A stretch of 64,000 bases of DNA from Proteus columbae. Lineage in GTDB: Bacteria; Pseudomonadota; Gammaproteobacteria; Enterobacterales; Enterobacteriaceae. Location of the stretch: assembly GCF_009914335.1 (NCBI RefSeq), contig NZ_CP043925.1:2294001-2358000 (forward strand), written 5' to 3'. Shown here in pieces: positions 20,454-31,704 of the stretch (positions are counted from its first letter, which is position 1; every line of letters starts with the position of its first letter). The notes below the pieces were generated by a model. The model was not told the DNA's origin. It did not search any database and worked only from the letters and a program-made list of their open reading frames with translations. The position numbers were made by a program, and so were the translations under genes.

Positions 20454-20528
20454 GCTTACGACCTCTCTTTGATATGAATGTGAAATTGGTTTGTATATTT
20501 CTAACTATAGAACAAGATATTTAGGTTC

Positions 20529-20556
20529 AAAAAAAAGCCGACTATCAAAGTCGGCT
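20529..20556 (-). terminator. terminator between upp and uraA
   Basis: On the minus strand, AGCCGACT-TTGAT-AGTCGGCT is followed by a run of T. It would stop or attenuate transcription from upp into uraA. Confidence 0.88.
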
Positions 20557-20562
20557 TAATTA

Positions 20563-21189
20563 TTATTTTGTACCAAATATCTTATCACCAGCATCGCCAA
20601 GACCTGGAACGATGTACCCGTGCTCATTAAGATGGCTATCAATAGATGCAGTATATAATTCCACATCTGGATGAGCTTCTTCTAATGCCTTAATACCTTC
20701 TGGAGCAGCAACCAGTACTAATACTTTAATTGAAGTACAACCCGCATTTTTTAATAAATCAATTGTGGCAATCATAGAGCCGCCTGTTGCTAACATAGGG
20801 TCAACAACAAGAGCCATACGCTCTTCAATATTGGATGCTAATTTCTGGAAGTAAGGGACAGGTTTTAATGTTTCTTCATCGCGGTAAACGCCAACTACAC
20901 TGATTCGGGCACTAGGAATATTTTCTAATACTCCGTCCATCATCCCGATACCTGCACGGAGGATAGGAACTACTGTGATTTTTTTTCCTTTAATCTGTTC
21001 TATCTCTACCGAACCACACCAACCTTCTATTGTTACCGTCTCTGTTTCTAAATCGGCGGTAGCTTCATACGTCAGTAGACTGGAAACTTCTGAAGCCAGT
21101 TCACGAAAGCGTTTAGTGCTTATATCATGATCTCGCATCAGCCCCAATTTATGTTGAATGAGTGGGTGTTTTACCTCAACGATCTTCAT
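20563..21189 (-). CDS. upp: uracil phosphoribosyltransferase Upp
   Basis: Upp makes UMP from uracil and PRPP in pyrimidine salvage. The 208 residues equal E. coli Upp in length. The PRPP loop lies in [19 protein letters not shown], and the uracil site in the C-terminal [13 protein letters not shown]. The ATG has GGAGA upstream. It is divergent from purM and forms a salvage cluster with uraA. Confidence 0.97.
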   Translation of the reverse strand: MKIVEVKHPLIQHKLGLMRDHDISTKRFRELASEVSSLLTYEATADLETETVTIEGWCGSVEIEQIKGKKITVVPILRAGIGMMDGVLENIPSARISVVGVYRDEETLKPVPYFQKLASNIEERMALVVDPMLATGGSMIATIDLLKNAGCTSIKVLVLVAAPEGIKALEEAHPDVELYTASIDSHLNEHGYIVPGLGDAGDKIFGTK

Positions 21190-21341
21190 AATTTCTCCTA
21201 ATGTACGACGCAGCCTGACAAAAAAATCGCGAGATTATACCGCTTTTTTGCCAATATTCCATCGTTTTTCTATTGATATTGATCAAGCGCACAGCTTTTA
21301 ACCACACCAACATGAATAATTGTGACCTACAAAGAAGATCC

Positions 21342-21370
21342 TCGCAAACGTTTGCTTTGCCTGTTAGAAT
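21342..21370 (+). promoter_or_regulatory. PurR operator and promoter of purMN
   Basis: TCGCAAACGTTTGCTT (21342-21357) matches 14 of 16 positions of the PurR box ACGCAAACGTTTGCGT. It covers the expected -35 region of a promoter whose -10 is TAGAAT (21365-21370). This predicts PurR repression of purMN by bound hypoxanthine or guanine, as in E. coli. Confidence 0.88.
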
Positions 21371-21420
21371 AGCGCTCGCACACATTTTTTCTTAACAGCA
21401 ACTTGCCGTGAGGGCTCTAC

Positions 21421-22461
21421 GTGACTAACAAATCCTCTCTCAGCTATAAAGATGCCGGTGTCGATATTGATGCAGGTAATGCTTTAGTCGATCGTATCAA
21501 AGGTGTAGTAAAAGAAACCCGCCGTCCTGAAGTTATGGGGGGTTTAGGTGGCTTTGGCGCACTTTGTGCAATTCCATCTAAATACCGTGAACCTATTTTA
21601 GTTTCAGGCACAGATGGCGTAGGAACTAAACTTCGCCTTGCGATGGATTTAAATCGCCATGATGACATCGGGATTGATTTAGTCGCAATGTGTGTCAACG
21701 ATTTAATTGTTCAAGGTGCAGAACCCCTTTTCTTCCTTGACTACTATGCCACAGGAAAATTAGATGTCGATACCGCAGCACGCGTAGTAACAGGTATTGC
21801 AGAAGGTTGTAAGCAATCTGGTTGTGCATTAGTCGGTGGTGAAACTGCTGAAATGCCAGGAATGTATCACGGTAATGATTATGATATCGCAGGCTTTTGT
21901 GTCGGCGTGGTTGAAAAATCAGAAATTATCGATGGTAGCAAAGTTAAAACTGGCGATGCTCTAATCGCTTTAGCATCAAGTGGTCCTCATTCTAATGGTT
22001 ATTCATTAGTCAGAAAAATTCTTGAAGTCAGCAATACACAAGCTGAAAGCACATCCTTAGGTAATAAATCATTAGCTGATCACCTATTAGCCCCTACTCG
22101 TATTTATGTAAAGTCACTACTTTCATTAATTGAAAATGTGGATATCCATGCTGTGGCACATATTACAGGTGGCGGATTCTGGGAAAATATTCCTCGTGTA
22201 TTACCTGAAAATACGCAAGCGCGTATTGATAGTAAAAGCTGGGAATGGCCACTGGTTTTTAAATGGTTACAAGATGCGGGACAAGTCAGCACACATGAAA
22301 TGTATCGTACCTTTAACTGTGGTGTTGGATTGTTAATTGCCGTTAACCCAAATGACGTTGAAAAAACATTAGCACATCTTGCTGAGTGTGGTGAAAACGC
22401 ATGGTTAATTGGTGAAATTGCGCCACAAGCTGCGGGTGAAGCACAAGTTATTATTAACTAA
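21421..22461 (+). CDS. purM: phosphoribosylformylglycinamidine cyclo-ligase PurM
   Basis: PurM closes the imidazole ring of AIR using ATP in purine synthesis. The 346 residues are nearly collinear with E. coli Pur[50 protein letters not shown] and the glycine-rich [16 protein letters not shown]. The start is GTG. purN follows 13 bases after the stop, so the two are translated from one transcript. Confidence 0.97.
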   Translation: MTNKSSLSYKDAGVDIDAGNALVDRIKGVVKETRRPEVMGGLGGFGALCAIPSKYREPILVSGTDGVGTKLRLAMDLNRHDDIGIDLVAMCVNDLIVQGAEPLFFLDYYATGKLDVDTAARVVTGIAEGCKQSGCALVGGETAEMPGMYHGNDYDIAGFCVGVVEKSEIIDGSKVKTGDALIALASSGPHSNGYSLVRKILEVSNTQAESTSLGNKSLADHLLAPTRIYVKSLLSLIENVDIHAVAHITGGGFWENIPRVLPENTQARIDSKSWEWPLVFKWLQDAGQVSTHEMYRTFNCGVGLLIAVNPNDVEKTLAHLAECGENAWLIGEIAPQAAGEAQVIIN

Positions 22462-22474
22462 TGAAAACATGTGT

Positions 22475-23104
22475 ATGAAAAATATTGTCGTCCTCATCTC
22501 AGGAAACGGCAGCAACCTACAGGCGATTATTGACGCCTGTAGGGCAAATAAAATCACGGGTAATGTGGTTGCTGTCTTAAGTAATAAAGCTAATGCGTAT
22601 GGTCTTGAACGGGCAAAACTTGCTGATATTCCAGCATATTTTGTTGATCCAACTCTATATAATGACAGAACTGATTACGATAAAGCATTAATTGAAAAAA
22701 TCGATGCTTATCAGCCCGACATTGTGGTTTTAGCCGGTTTTATGCGTATTTTATCGCCTGATTTTGTGACTCATTATCAGCATAAATTATTAAATATTCA
22801 TCCTTCTTTACTTCCTAAATATCCCGGATTACACACTCATCGCCAAGTTTTAGCGAATAAAGACTCTTTTCATGGCGTTACCGTCCATTTTGTTACAGAA
22901 GAACTTGATGGTGGTCCCATGATTATTCAAGCTCGCATTCCTGTTTTACCAGATGATACTGAACAATCATTACAAACAAGAATACAAGCAGAAGAGTATC
23001 GTATTTATCCACTAGCGATCGGTTGGTTAGCTGACGAGCGATTAAAAATGCAGAATAATCAAGCCGTTCTCGATGATATTGCGCTTTTCGACAACCTTGG
23101 TTGA
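22475..23104 (+). CDS. purN: phosphoribosylglycinamide formyltransferase PurN
   Basis: PurN moves a formyl group from 10-formyl-THF to GAR. The 209 residues start MKNIVVLISGNGSNLQAI, and the catalytic block NIHPSLLPKYPGLHTHRQ (Asn, His) is intact; the Asp lies in VTEELDGGPMI. I chose the ATG at 22475, which matches E. coli; another ATG at 22469 is two codons upstream. No strong ribosome site is seen, so coupling to purM is likely. Confidence 0.96.
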   Translation: MKNIVVLISGNGSNLQAIIDACRANKITGNVVAVLSNKANAYGLERAKLADIPAYFVDPTLYNDRTDYDKALIEKIDAYQPDIVVLAGFMRILSPDFVTHYQHKLLNIHPSLLPKYPGLHTHRQVLANKDSFHGVTVHFVTEELDGGPMIIQARIPVLPDDTEQSLQTRIQAEEYRIYPLAIGWLADERLKMQNNQAVLDDIALFDNLG

Positions 23105-23120
23105 CTATTTCGTTTAAGAT

Positions 23121-23164
23121 AAAAAGTCACATTGTGCTACACTGTAGCCCACGTGACTTTTTTT
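23121..23164 (+). terminator. terminator of purMN
   Basis: Arms AAAAGTCAC and GTGACTTTT enclose a second small hairpin (CTACA...TGTAG) and run into T residues ahead of speG. Confidence 0.85.
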
Positions 23165-23210
23165 GTGTCACCCTTTTCTCTTTTTATTCAATGCATTCAC
23201 CGAGGTGCTT

Positions 23211-23801
23211 ATGTCCGGTGGTAAGAAAGTTCCACCTATAAAATTACGTCCTCTCGAACGAGAAGATCTCTCTTTTGTCCATCAACTTGATAATAACGCC
23301 AGCGTTATGCGCTATTGGTTTGAAGAGCCTTATGAGGCTTTTATCGAGTTAAGCGACCTTTATGAAAAACATATTCACGACCAAAGTGAACGCCGTTTTA
23401 TTGCTGAAAGTGACGGCACTAAAGTTGGACTTGTCGAGTTGGTTGAAATTGATTATGTTCACCGTCGTGCTGAATTCCAAATTATCATTGCTCCTGCGCA
23501 TCAAGGCCATGGATATGCTGCACGCGCGGCGAAACTTGCGATGGATTATGCATTTTCTGTACTTAATTTATACAAACTCTATTTAATCGTCGATAAAGAG
23601 AATGCTAAAGCGATTCATATTTATGAAAAGCTTGGCTTTAAAAAAGAAGGTGATTTAATAGATGAGTTTTTTGTTAACGGTGCCTACCGTTCTGCGATTA
23701 GAATGTGTACTTTCCAAGCACCTTATTTTGAACAAAAAGCCAAAGAGGCGAAACCCGAGAATTTTGTTAAACCGGGTGCGACTATTAAGCAACACGTCTG
23801 A
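23211..23801 (+). CDS. speG: spermidine N-acetyltransferase SpeG
   Basis: SpeG acetylates spermidine, limiting polyamine toxicity. The 196-residue GNAT protein keeps the E. coli blocks [33 protein letters not shown] (first part), [12 protein letters not shown] and the acetyl-CoA loop [18 protein letters not shown]. It is about ten residues longer than E. coli SpeG at its Lys-rich C-terminus. The ATG at 23211 has GAGGTG three to four bases upstream. It sits between purN and ppk, unlike E. coli. Confidence 0.95.
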   Translation: MSGGKKVPPIKLRPLEREDLSFVHQLDNNASVMRYWFEEPYEAFIELSDLYEKHIHDQSERRFIAESDGTKVGLVELVEIDYVHRRAEFQIIIAPAHQGHGYAARAAKLAMDYAFSVLNLYKLYLIVDKENAKAIHIYEKLGFKKEGDLIDEFFVNGAYRSAIRMCTFQAPYFEQKAKEAKPENFVKPGATIKQHV

Positions 23802-23847
23802 TTTATTCAGATATTAAGTTTTAACTTTAACCCTTGTTGGAGTTCAG

Positions 23848-25929
23848 ATGTCCCAGGAACGACTCTATATTGATAAAGAGATCAGTTGGCTTGCATTTAA
23901 TGAACGTGTATTACAAGAAGCGGCTGATAAAAGAAACCCGTTAATTGAAAGAGTCAGGTTTCTGGGGATCTATTCAAATAATCTTGATGAGTTTTACAAG
24001 GTTCGTTTTGCCGATGTAAAACGCCGTATTTTGATTAATGAAGAACGTGGCTCACGCTCCGCGTCAAGCCATGCTCGCCATCTTATAAAGAAAATTCAAT
24101 CAAAAGTAGCTAAAGCCGACCAAGAGTTTGATGCTTTATATAATGATTTGTTACTTGAAATGGCGCGAAACCAAATCTTTTTAATTAATGAACGCCAAAT
24201 CTCACCTAATCAACAAATCTGGTTACGCCAATATTTCCGTCAAAATTTAAGAAAACACATCACGCCTATTTTAATTAATCCTGAAACAGACTTGGTTGAG
24301 TTTCTTAAAGATGACTACACCTATTTAGCGGTTGAAATTGTACAAGGGCAAATTATTCATTATGCCCTGTTAGAAATTCCGTCAGATAAAGTACCTCGTT
24401 TTGTTATTCTGCCGACAGAACAAGGACGTAGTAAGAAAAAATCCATGATTTTATTGGATAATATTTTACGCTACTGTCTTGATGAGGTGTTTAAAGGCTT
24501 CTTTGATTATGACTCATTAAGTGCTTATTCCATGAAAATGACGCGAGATGCAGAATACGATCTTGCAACAGAAATGGAATCAAGTTTACTTGAAATGATG
24601 TCATCAACATTAAAACAACGTCTTACCGCAGAGCCTGTCCGTTTTGTTTATCAACGCGATATGCCTGATGAAATGGTGGCGTTGCTGCGCAGTAAATTAG
24701 GTTTATCGAATAATGACTCCGTCATTGCTGGTGGTCGTTATCATAATTTTAAAGATTTTATTAACTTCCCAAATGAGGGTAGTAAATTTCTGTTAAATAA
24801 ACCTATTCCACGTTTACGCCATATTTGGTTTGATAACTTCCGTAATGGCTTTGATGCGATACGTGAGCGTGATGTTTTGCTCTATTATCCTTATCATACC
24901 TTTGAGCATGTGTTGGAATTGTTGCGCCAAGCCTCTTTTGACCCAAGTGTTATCTCAATCAAAATCAATATTTACCGTGTTGCTAAAGACTCTCGAATTA
25001 TTGATTCGATGATCCACGCTGCGCATAATGGCAAACGTGTCACAGTAGTTGTTGAGTTACAAGCACGTTTTGATGAAGCAGCGAATATCCACTGGGCAAA
25101 ACGCCTGACTGAAGCGGGCGTTCACGTTATTTTCTCTGCACCGGGTTTAAAAATTCACGCGAAGTTATTTATCATTTCACGTTTAGAAAATGGTGAAATC
25201 ATTCGCTATGCTCATATCGGTACGGGGAACTTTAACGAAAAAACAGCGCGTCTTTATACTGACTATTCACTATTAACGACTAACACTGAAATTACCAATG
25301 AAGTACGTCGCGTTTTTAGCTTTATTGAAAACCCTTATCGCCCTGTCACCTTTGAGCATTTAATGGTTTCGCCACAAAACTCGCGCACCCTTTTAAATCA
25401 ATTAATCACCAATGAAATTCATAGTGCACAAGCAGGGCATCCTGCGGGTATTACATTAAAAGTGAATAATTTAGTTGATGAAGAATTAGTTAATCGCCTT
25501 TATGACGCTTCAGAAGCAGGCGTAAAAGTACGGCTGTTAGTCCGAGGAATGTGTTCTTTAGTGCCTAATCAGCCAGGATTTAGTGAAAACATTCAAGTAA
25601 CCAGTATTGTTGACCGCTTTTTAGAGCATGATCGTGTTTATGTTTTCACCAATAAAGGGGATGAAAAAATCTTTCTCTCCTCTGCCGATTGGATGACGCG
25701 AAATCTTGATTATCGCATTGAAGTTGCAGTGGCTTTGCTTGATCCTCAACTTAAACAGCGCGTTCTTGATATACTGGATATTCAATTTAATGACACCGTA
25801 AAAGCACGTTATATCGATAAAGATTTAACAAATAGCTATGTTCCTCGTGGAAATAAACGTAAGATCCGTTCCCAGCTTGCTGTCTATGAGTATATTAAAT
25901 TGTTAGAACAACCCGGTTCACGAGCGTAA
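23848..25929 (+). CDS. ppk: polyphosphate kinase Ppk1
   Basis: Ppk1 reversibly makes inorganic polyphosphate from ATP. The 693 residues match E. coli Ppk. The autophosphorylated His437 is in GLKIHAKLF, and the second conserved His594 is in [10 protein letters not shown]. The N-terminal [14 protein letters not shown] block and the phospholipase-D-like C-domains are present. GGAG lies upstream. ppx starts four bases after the stop, so ppk-ppx is an operon. Confidence 0.97.
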   Translation: MSQERLYIDKEISWLAFNERVLQEAADKRNPLIERVRFLGIYSNNLDEFYKVRFADVKRRILINEERGSRSASSHARHLIKKIQSKVAKADQEFDALYNDLLLEMARNQIFLINERQISPNQQIWLRQYFRQNLRKHITPILINPETDLVEFLKDDYTYLAVEIVQGQIIHYALLEIPSDKVPRFVILPTEQGRSKKKSMILLDNILRYCLDEVFKGFFDYDSLSAYSMKMTRDAEYDLATEMESSLLEMMSSTLKQRLTAEPVRFVYQRDMPDEMVALLRSKLGLSNNDSVIAGGRYHNFKDFINFPNEGSKFLLNKPIPRLRHIWFDNFRNGFDAIRERDVLLYYPYHTFEHVLELLRQASFDPSVISIKINIYRVAKDSRIIDSMIHAAHNGKRVTVVVELQARFDEAANIHWAKRLTEAGVHVIFSAPGLKIHAKLFIISRLENGEIIRYAHIGTGNFNEKTARLYTDYSLLTTNTEITNEVRRVFSFIENPYRPVTFEHLMVSPQNSRTLLNQLITNEIHSAQAGHPAGITLKVNNLVDEELVNRLYDASEAGVKVRLLVRGMCSLVPNQPGFSENIQVTSIVDRFLEHDRVYVFTNKGDEKIFLSSADWMTRNLDYRIEVAVALLDPQLKQRVLDILDIQFNDTVKARYIDKDLTNSYVPRGNKRKIRSQLAVYEYIKLLEQPGSRA

Positions 25930-25933
25930 TTTT

Positions 25934-27466
25934 ATGCCTTTATCACAAGATGACTCTTCACCACGTCCTTTAGAAATTGCGGCTATTGACCTCGGTTCTA
26001 ATAGTTTTCATATGATAATTGCGCGTGTTGTTAATGGCGCATTACAAGTCTTAAGTCGTTTAAAACAGCGAGTTTATCTTGCTGATGGACTTGATGATGA
26101 TAACGAATTAAGCGAAGAGGCTATGTTACGTGGGCTCTCCGCCCTTTCCCTTTTTGCTGAAAGGTTACAGGGTTTTCCCGCAGAAAATGTCACCGTCGTG
26201 GGAACACACACTTTGCGTGTCGCCACTAATGCGAAAGTCTTTCTTCAACGAGCCAAAGAAGTTATTCCTTATCCTATTGAAATTATTTCAGGGCATGAAG
26301 AAGCCCGACTTATTTTTATGGGAGTGGAGCACACTCAATCTGAAAAAGGTCGAAAGCTCGTTATCGATATCGGTGGTGGCTCAACAGAATTGGTTATTGG
26401 TGAAAATTTTGAGCCAATTTTAATCGAAAGCCAACGCATGGGTTGTGTCAGTTTTAGCCGTCAATTTTTCCCAGAACAAAAAATTAGCGAATCTGCTTTT
26501 CGTAAAGCACGAGAAAAAGCAGCGCGTAAAATGGAAAAAATTGCATGGCAATACAAAATGACTGGCTGGGATGTGGCTTTAGGGGCATCAGGAACAATTA
26601 AAGCGGCTCATGAGATCTTAGTTGAGTTTGGTGAAAAAGACGGTGTTATTACTCCAGAACGCCTACTAATGCTCACTAAACAAGTTTTACGATTTAAGAA
26701 ATTTAGAGATATCGCCCTTCCAGGTTTATCCGATGAACGTAAACATGTTTTTGTACCAGGTTTGGCGATTTTATGCGGTATTTTTGATTCATTAGGATTA
26801 AAAGCCCTACACCTATCTGACGGTGCATTACGTGAAGGTGTGCTTTATGAAATGGAAGGTAGATTTCGCCATCAAGATATTCGCCAGCGCACAGCTAAAA
26901 GCCTTGCAGAACACTATAATATCGATAGAGAACAAGCAAAACGTGTTCTTGAAACTATGCAATCTCTTTACGCTCAATGGGCACAGCAAAATCCTAAGCT
27001 AGTTCGCCCTGATTTAGAGGCTATTTTAGTTTGGGCTGTTATGTTACATGAAGTGGGATTAAGTATTAATTTAAGTGGGTTACATCGCCATTCTGCTTAT
27101 ATTCTTTCAAATACTGATTTACCTGGCTTTAATCAAGAGCAACAACTGTTATTAACAACTCTCGTTCGCTATCACCGGAAAGGGATCAAGTTAGATGAGT
27201 TGCCTAAATTTAATCTTTATAAAAAGAAACAGTATTTTCCACTCGTACAAATACTAAGATTAGCAACTTTACTTAATAATCAGCGACAATCGACGACAAA
27301 ACCTGCATCTTTGCGTTTAGTTACAGATGAAAATCATTGGACACTTTATTTTCCTGCAAATTATCTTTCTGATAACACATTGATGGAATTGGATTTAGAA
27401 AAAGAACAAGAACATTGGCAGTCAGTTCCGGGGTGGAAACTGGATATAAAAGAGGAATCTGCTTAA
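25934..27466 (+). CDS. ppx: exopolyphosphatase Ppx
   Basis: Ppx removes terminal phosphates from polyphosphate. The 510 residues begin with the actin-like ATPase motif [15 protein letters not shown], followed by [14 protein letters not shown] (around residue 148) and the HD-like C-domain with [19 protein letters not shown]. Length and sequence match E. coli Ppx. Four bases separate it from ppk. Confidence 0.96.
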   Translation: MPLSQDDSSPRPLEIAAIDLGSNSFHMIIARVVNGALQVLSRLKQRVYLADGLDDDNELSEEAMLRGLSALSLFAERLQGFPAENVTVVGTHTLRVATNAKVFLQRAKEVIPYPIEIISGHEEARLIFMGVEHTQSEKGRKLVIDIGGGSTELVIGENFEPILIESQRMGCVSFSRQFFPEQKISESAFRKAREKAARKMEKIAWQYKMTGWDVALGASGTIKAAHEILVEFGEKDGVITPERLLMLTKQVLRFKKFRDIALPGLSDERKHVFVPGLAILCGIFDSLGLKALHLSDGALREGVLYEMEGRFRHQDIRQRTAKSLAEHYNIDREQAKRVLETMQSLYAQWAQQNPKLVRPDLEAILVWAVMLHEVGLSINLSGLHRHSAYILSNTDLPGFNQEQQLLLTTLVRYHRKGIKLDELPKFNLYKKKQYFPLVQILRLATLLNNQRQSTTKPASLRLVTDENHWTLYFPANYLSDNTLMELDLEKEQEHWQSVPGWKLDIKEESA

Positions 27467-27485
27467 CAATATGATATTATACAGA

Positions 27486-27513
27486 AAAAGACGCTAGTCA
27501 ATGCGTCTTTTGT
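27486..27513 (+). terminator. terminator of ppk-ppx
   Basis: A 9-bp stem (AAAAGACGC / GCGTCTTTT, 8-base loop) lies 19 bases past the ppx stop. Confidence 0.8.
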
Positions 27514-27698
27514 TGCATCTATCATACAACAACTATCACATAACAACATAGGTTTGATTTGTGACGATAATATGAACATCACCAACGCAATATTGTTCAA
27601 GATTCATATTTTTTATACGGAGAAGACCGATAATCATCCTAAAATGGAATAATTAGTGTCAATGGTTATCTCCCTCGTAAGAATTAAAAAGGAATAAC

Positions 27699-29162
27699 AT
27701 GTCTCAACCAGCTATCAACAATGATACTGCGGCTGCCATCAATCCGTATTCACAAAAAGTGGCACACCTGCGTCAGCAAATTTTGAGCATCTTTCTCGAA
27801 GATGATCATTTTGTTGAAACCGTTTTAGGTGAAGCAAGTGAAAATGATAGGCTGAGCCACCATGAACTTCATGAAAAAATCACCACTGTTAGAGAATTAC
27901 TACAAGATCTACACGCGGCAGATATTGCAGATATTCTTGAAGCCCTTCCCTATGACGAACGTCTCGCATTGTGGCATTTGGTTGATAATAATGAACGTGG
28001 TGCTGTTTTAGTCGAAGCTTCTGTCGCCGTTTGGGACAGCTTAATTAAAGATATGACTGACCGTGAATTATTACGATCGGTCGCCACATTACATGTGGAT
28101 GAGCAAGCGTACATCGCAGAGCACTTACCTCGCGATACGATGCGTCGACTTCTTACCTATTTAGAACCAAGTCTGCGTAATAGAATAAGAGAAGTTCTTC
28201 AATATCCAAAAGACAGCGTCGGCCAGATGATGGATTTTGAGTTCGTCACTGTGCGAGGTAATGTTACGTTAAAAACGGTACAGCGCTATCTACGCCAACG
28301 GGGCTCTATTCCTGAAGCAACGGATAAAATCTTCGTTATTGATAATAAAAATCATCTGTTGGGCGAGCTTCCATTAACCACTGTTTTAACGCAATCTCCT
28401 GATAAGCTTGTCTCTGATGTAATGAAAACAGACACCGTGAGCTTTATGCCTGAGGAAAAAGGCGAAGACGCGGCGGGTGCGTTCGAACGTTACGACTTAA
28501 TTTCTGCGGCTGTTGTTGATAGTAATGGTCTTCTAATGGGGCGATTAACTGTTGAAGATATCGTTGATAACATGCATGAAGAGAGCGATACCAATCTTCG
28601 TCGTATGGGTGGTTTGAGCCCAGAAGAAGACGTCTTTGCACCAGTCGGACAAGCGGTTAAAACACGTTGGACTTGGCTTGCTATCAACTTATGTACTGCT
28701 TTCGTTGCCTCTCGTGTTATTGGCGTGTTTGAACACACCATTTCCCAATTAGTCGCTTTAGCAACACTGATGCCAATTGTTGCTGGTATTGGGGGAAATA
28801 CAGGTAATCAGACCATCACAATGATTGTCCGTGCATTAGCTCTACACCAGATTCAAACCGGAAGCTTTTCTTTCTTAATTTTAAGAGAACTTGGTGTTGC
28901 CTTTATCAATGGTATTGTGTGGGGAGGGATCATGGGAATTGTCACCTTCCTTCTCTATGGTGACCTTGCAATGGGTGCCGTGATGACAATGGCAATGGTG
29001 CTCAACCTGTTAATGGCTGCCATTATGGGCGTATTAATACCAATGACGATGATAAAATTTGGTAAAGATCCTGCCATTGGTTCAAGCGTTATGATAACCG
29101 CGATTACGGATACAGGTGGTTTCTTTATCTTCTTAGGTTTAGCAACTATCTTCTTAGTTTAA
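27699..29162 (+). CDS. mgtE: magnesium transporter MgtE
   Basis: MgtE is a Mg2+ channel gated by intracellular Mg2+. The 487 residues have the N-domain (to about residue 140), two CBS domains with SVGQMMDFEFVTV and VSDVMKTDTVSF, a connecting helix, and five C-terminal membrane segments with the pore region PIVAGIGGNTGNQT. The upstream 232 bases hold no riboswitch I can recognise. The AAAGGAATAAC before ATG is a good ribosome site. Confidence 0.94.
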   Translation: MSQPAINNDTAAAINPYSQKVAHLRQQILSIFLEDDHFVETVLGEASENDRLSHHELHEKITTVRELLQDLHAADIADILEALPYDERLALWHLVDNNERGAVLVEASVAVWDSLIKDMTDRELLRSVATLHVDEQAYIAEHLPRDTMRRLLTYLEPSLRNRIREVLQYPKDSVGQMMDFEFVTVRGNVTLKTVQRYLRQRGSIPEATDKIFVIDNKNHLLGELPLTTVLTQSPDKLVSDVMKTDTVSFMPEEKGEDAAGAFERYDLISAAVVDSNGLLMGRLTVEDIVDNMHEESDTNLRRMGGLSPEEDVFAPVGQAVKTRWTWLAINLCTAFVASRVIGVFEHTISQLVALATLMPIVAGIGGNTGNQTITMIVRALALHQIQTGSFSFLILRELGVAFINGIVWGGIMGIVTFLLYGDLAMGAVMTMAMVLNLLMAAIMGVLIPMTMIKFGKDPAIGSSVMITAITDTGGFFIFLGLATIFLV

Positions 29163-29181
29163 GACATCTTCTCATTACACT

Positions 29182-29217
29182 AACGCCACTGATAATAAAA
29201 TGCAGTGGCGTTTTTTT
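29182..29217. terminator. terminator shared by mgtE and the small membrane gene
   Basis: A 10-bp stem (AACGCCACTG / CAGTGGCGTT) is followed by T residues and lies between two convergent genes. Confidence 0.88.
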
Positions 29218-29235
29218 ATATCAATCAAACAAATA

Positions 29236-29457
29236 TTAAGCCGTTGTTGATAGGTAATAATAGACAAGCAACAATGCAATAACCAATGAAGTAATAAAAG
29301 TCTTTTTAACAGAGGCACTTAATAGATAACTGTCATTTTGATTGGAGTCATTAAGCATGGCTTTTAGTACTAAACCACCACCTAATGCAACGATAGAAAG
29401 TGATGCGAACAAAATAATTGCAGCTAAGAGAACAGCACTCATTGAAATAGAGACCAT
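29236..29457 (-). CDS. small membrane protein, unknown
   Basis: The 73-residue protein has two hydrophobic segments (about 6-31 and 52-69) joined by a polar stretch with NDSNQNDSY. No family was recognised. The strong GGAGGA seven bases before the ATG supports a real gene. It converges on mgtE. A role in the membrane is all that can be said. Confidence 0.7.
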   Translation of the reverse strand: MVSISMSAVLLAAIILFASLSIVALGGGLVLKAMLNDSNQNDSYLLSASVKKTFITSLVIALLLVYYYLSTTA

Positions 29458-30230
29458 AAATCCTCCGACAGTTCAATTTGACTTACTGATGTAATTATAA
29501 CCAAGAATAATTTTTTTGATGCCTCTTTTTGTTTTTATTTTTAACTTAACGGAAAAGCGCACCAAAGCCACGATTTGCATAAAAACACAAAAATAAAATT
29601 ATCATTATAAATTTCATTGGATTTTAATTCCAAAAAATTAAATATTATTGAAATTTAATTCCAATGCATCGACATTTAACATACAGTAGAATATTCTAAT
29701 ATTTCATTTTCTATCAGATCATATCTTTCATTATTAATACTATTAGCTTTCTTAATTATCTAATAATAAGTTAATTTATAGAATAATAATAAATTAACTC
29801 ATACCTTAATTTATTATTCACTTGTTTATTTAGACTTGAATAAATATATTCAACACAAAACCTTTTTTATTTAAAAACACTAAAATATTATTCATTTTAA
29901 ATTTATATAATAATTTTATTATATATTGTTGAAATTTAATTAAACGGAATTTAACAATGATCTTTATCTATTAAATGAAACTAAAAACCTAAAATGCATT
30001 GATTTTAAGCCAGTAATGTTGTTTTGATTTCATCTATTTACATTATTAAGAGCTTCCTGTTATAACTTAAACCATCATCACAACATTATTCTTTCTCGCA
30101 TAAATAGCCTATAAATAACCATTCGATGTTATTTATTTTCACCCTATTTTATTCGTTAATTTTCAAAGAATTTACTTGTGATCTTATTACGCATTATTTT
30201 TTATCACGATGATTATTATAGGTTGTAATT
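29458..30230. other. AT-rich intergenic region upstream of MHS transporter
   Basis: No gene was seen in this stretch. It is very AT-rich and contains repeated short motifs: TTTAATTCCAA twice at 31-base spacing (29622 and 29653) and TTGAAATTTAATT at 29648 and 29929. These may be regulator sites for the transporter gene or may only reflect base composition. Confidence 0.5.
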
Positions 30231-31604
30231 ATGACATCACAATCACACTCCACTCAGCCGTTGAGTCAACCTACGGCAAGACCATTGAACCGCAACGACT
30301 ATAAAACGTTGGGTTTATCCTCGCTAGGGGGAACGTTGGAGTTCTATGATTTCGTGATCTTCGTGTTCTTTACGAAAACATTGAGCCACTTGTTCTTTCC
30401 CGGTGATAACGCCTTTATTGCACAAATGCAGACATTAGGTATTTTTGCTGCTGGTTACCTTGCTCGCCCTTTGGGTGGCATTATTATGGCACACTACGGA
30501 GATATTATTGGACGTAAACGCATGTTTACCTTAAGTATCTTCTTAATGGCTGTACCAACATTAGTTATTGGTTTATTACCAACTTATGCCAGTATTGGTG
30601 TTGCTGCACCATTATTGTTGTTATTAATGCGCATTATGCAAGGTGCGGCCATTGGTGGTGAAATGCCAGGTGCTTGGGTGTTTATCGCAGAGCACACGCC
30701 AAAACAACGTTATGGCTTAGGTGTAGGAACATTAACCTCAGGCATTACAGGCGGTATTTTATTAGGTTCAATCGTGGCAATTATCGTTCAACGTAGCTAT
30801 ACCAGCCAAGAAGTAAATGACTTTGCATGGCGTATACCGTTTATTTTAGGTGGCGTATTCGGTTTGATTTCTGTCTACTTACGTCGCTTCTTACAAGAAA
30901 CACCTATCTTTAAAGAGATGGCTGCAAAAAAAGCCTTAGCACAAGAAATGCCTGTGGTTTCAGTTATTAAAAATCACAAGCAAGCGTGCTTAATTACTGC
31001 TGCATTAACATGGTCTTTATCAACAGCTATTGTTGTCACCATTTTGATGACCCCCGGTGTCATTGTTGAAGGGATCTACAAAATTGATAGAACGACATCA
31101 TTAGAAGCGAACTGCGTTGCAACATTAACCTTAACCTTAGGTTGCATATTCTGGGGTTGGATTAGTGACAAATTAGGAACACGCGCGTCAATGACATTAT
31201 CATGGGGTGGTTTGATTGTGACTGCATTCCATTTCTATGGCAGTTTAGATGCAGCAATGTCAGGTTTTCAGTTAGCTTTTAACTATGGTTTGATGGGCTT
31301 TTTTGTTGGGGCGATTGCAACTACACCTATTGTTAGCACAAGAGCATTTCCACCATCAATTCGTTTTTCTGGTTTGTCTTTTGCTTACAATATGGCTTAT
31401 GCCTTATTCGGTGGATTAACGCCAATGTTAACAGGAATATGGTTAGAAAAAACTGCAATGGCAGGTGCATATTATGTTGCAGGCGTATCATTATTAGCTA
31501 TTGCAGTCGCTTTCTTACCTTTAGCTTATAAAGGTTGGACGGCTGTAAAACCCACCACAAGAGAAAAAGATGTTGCATTGCAGATTGATAAAGTGATCAG
31601 TTAG
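30231..31604 (+). CDS. MFS transporter, MHS (metabolite:H+ symporter) type
   Basis: The 457-residue polytopic protein belongs to the MHS branch of the MFS, related to ProP and ShiA. The N-terminal signature SLGGTLEFYDFVIFVFF, the loop-2/3 motif GHYGDIIGRKR-like AHYGDIIGRKRMF, and RIMQGAAIGGEMPGA are clear. The substrate is unknown; family members take organic acids, osmolytes or shikimate. The 770-base upstream region suggests regulated expression. Confidence 0.88.
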   Translation: MTSQSHSTQPLSQPTARPLNRNDYKTLGLSSLGGTLEFYDFVIFVFFTKTLSHLFFPGDNAFIAQMQTLGIFAAGYLARPLGGIIMAHYGDIIGRKRMFTLSIFLMAVPTLVIGLLPTYASIGVAAPLLLLLMRIMQGAAIGGEMPGAWVFIAEHTPKQRYGLGVGTLTSGITGGILLGSIVAIIVQRSYTSQEVNDFAWRIPFILGGVFGLISVYLRRFLQETPIFKEMAAKKALAQEMPVVSVIKNHKQACLITAALTWSLSTAIVVTILMTPGVIVEGIYKIDRTTSLEANCVATLTLTLGCIFWGWISDKLGTRASMTLSWGGLIVTAFHFYGSLDAAMSGFQLAFNYGLMGFFVGAIATTPIVSTRAFPPSIRFSGLSFAYNMAYALFGGLTPMLTGIWLEKTAMAGAYYVAGVSLLAIAVAFLPLAYKGWTAVKPTTREKDVALQIDKVIS

Positions 31605-31704
31605 GCCTTTATCAAAATAACAAAACTTTTATTCTTGGATTGAGCGACTTAAAAAAGCACAAATATATACACTCAGTACCACACGAAAAACAAAACTCAT
31701 TGAT

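Noticed and set aside
27514..27698. Magnesium riboswitch in the mgtE leader
   Set aside because: No recognisable M-box or YkoY core; the leader is short and AT-rich.
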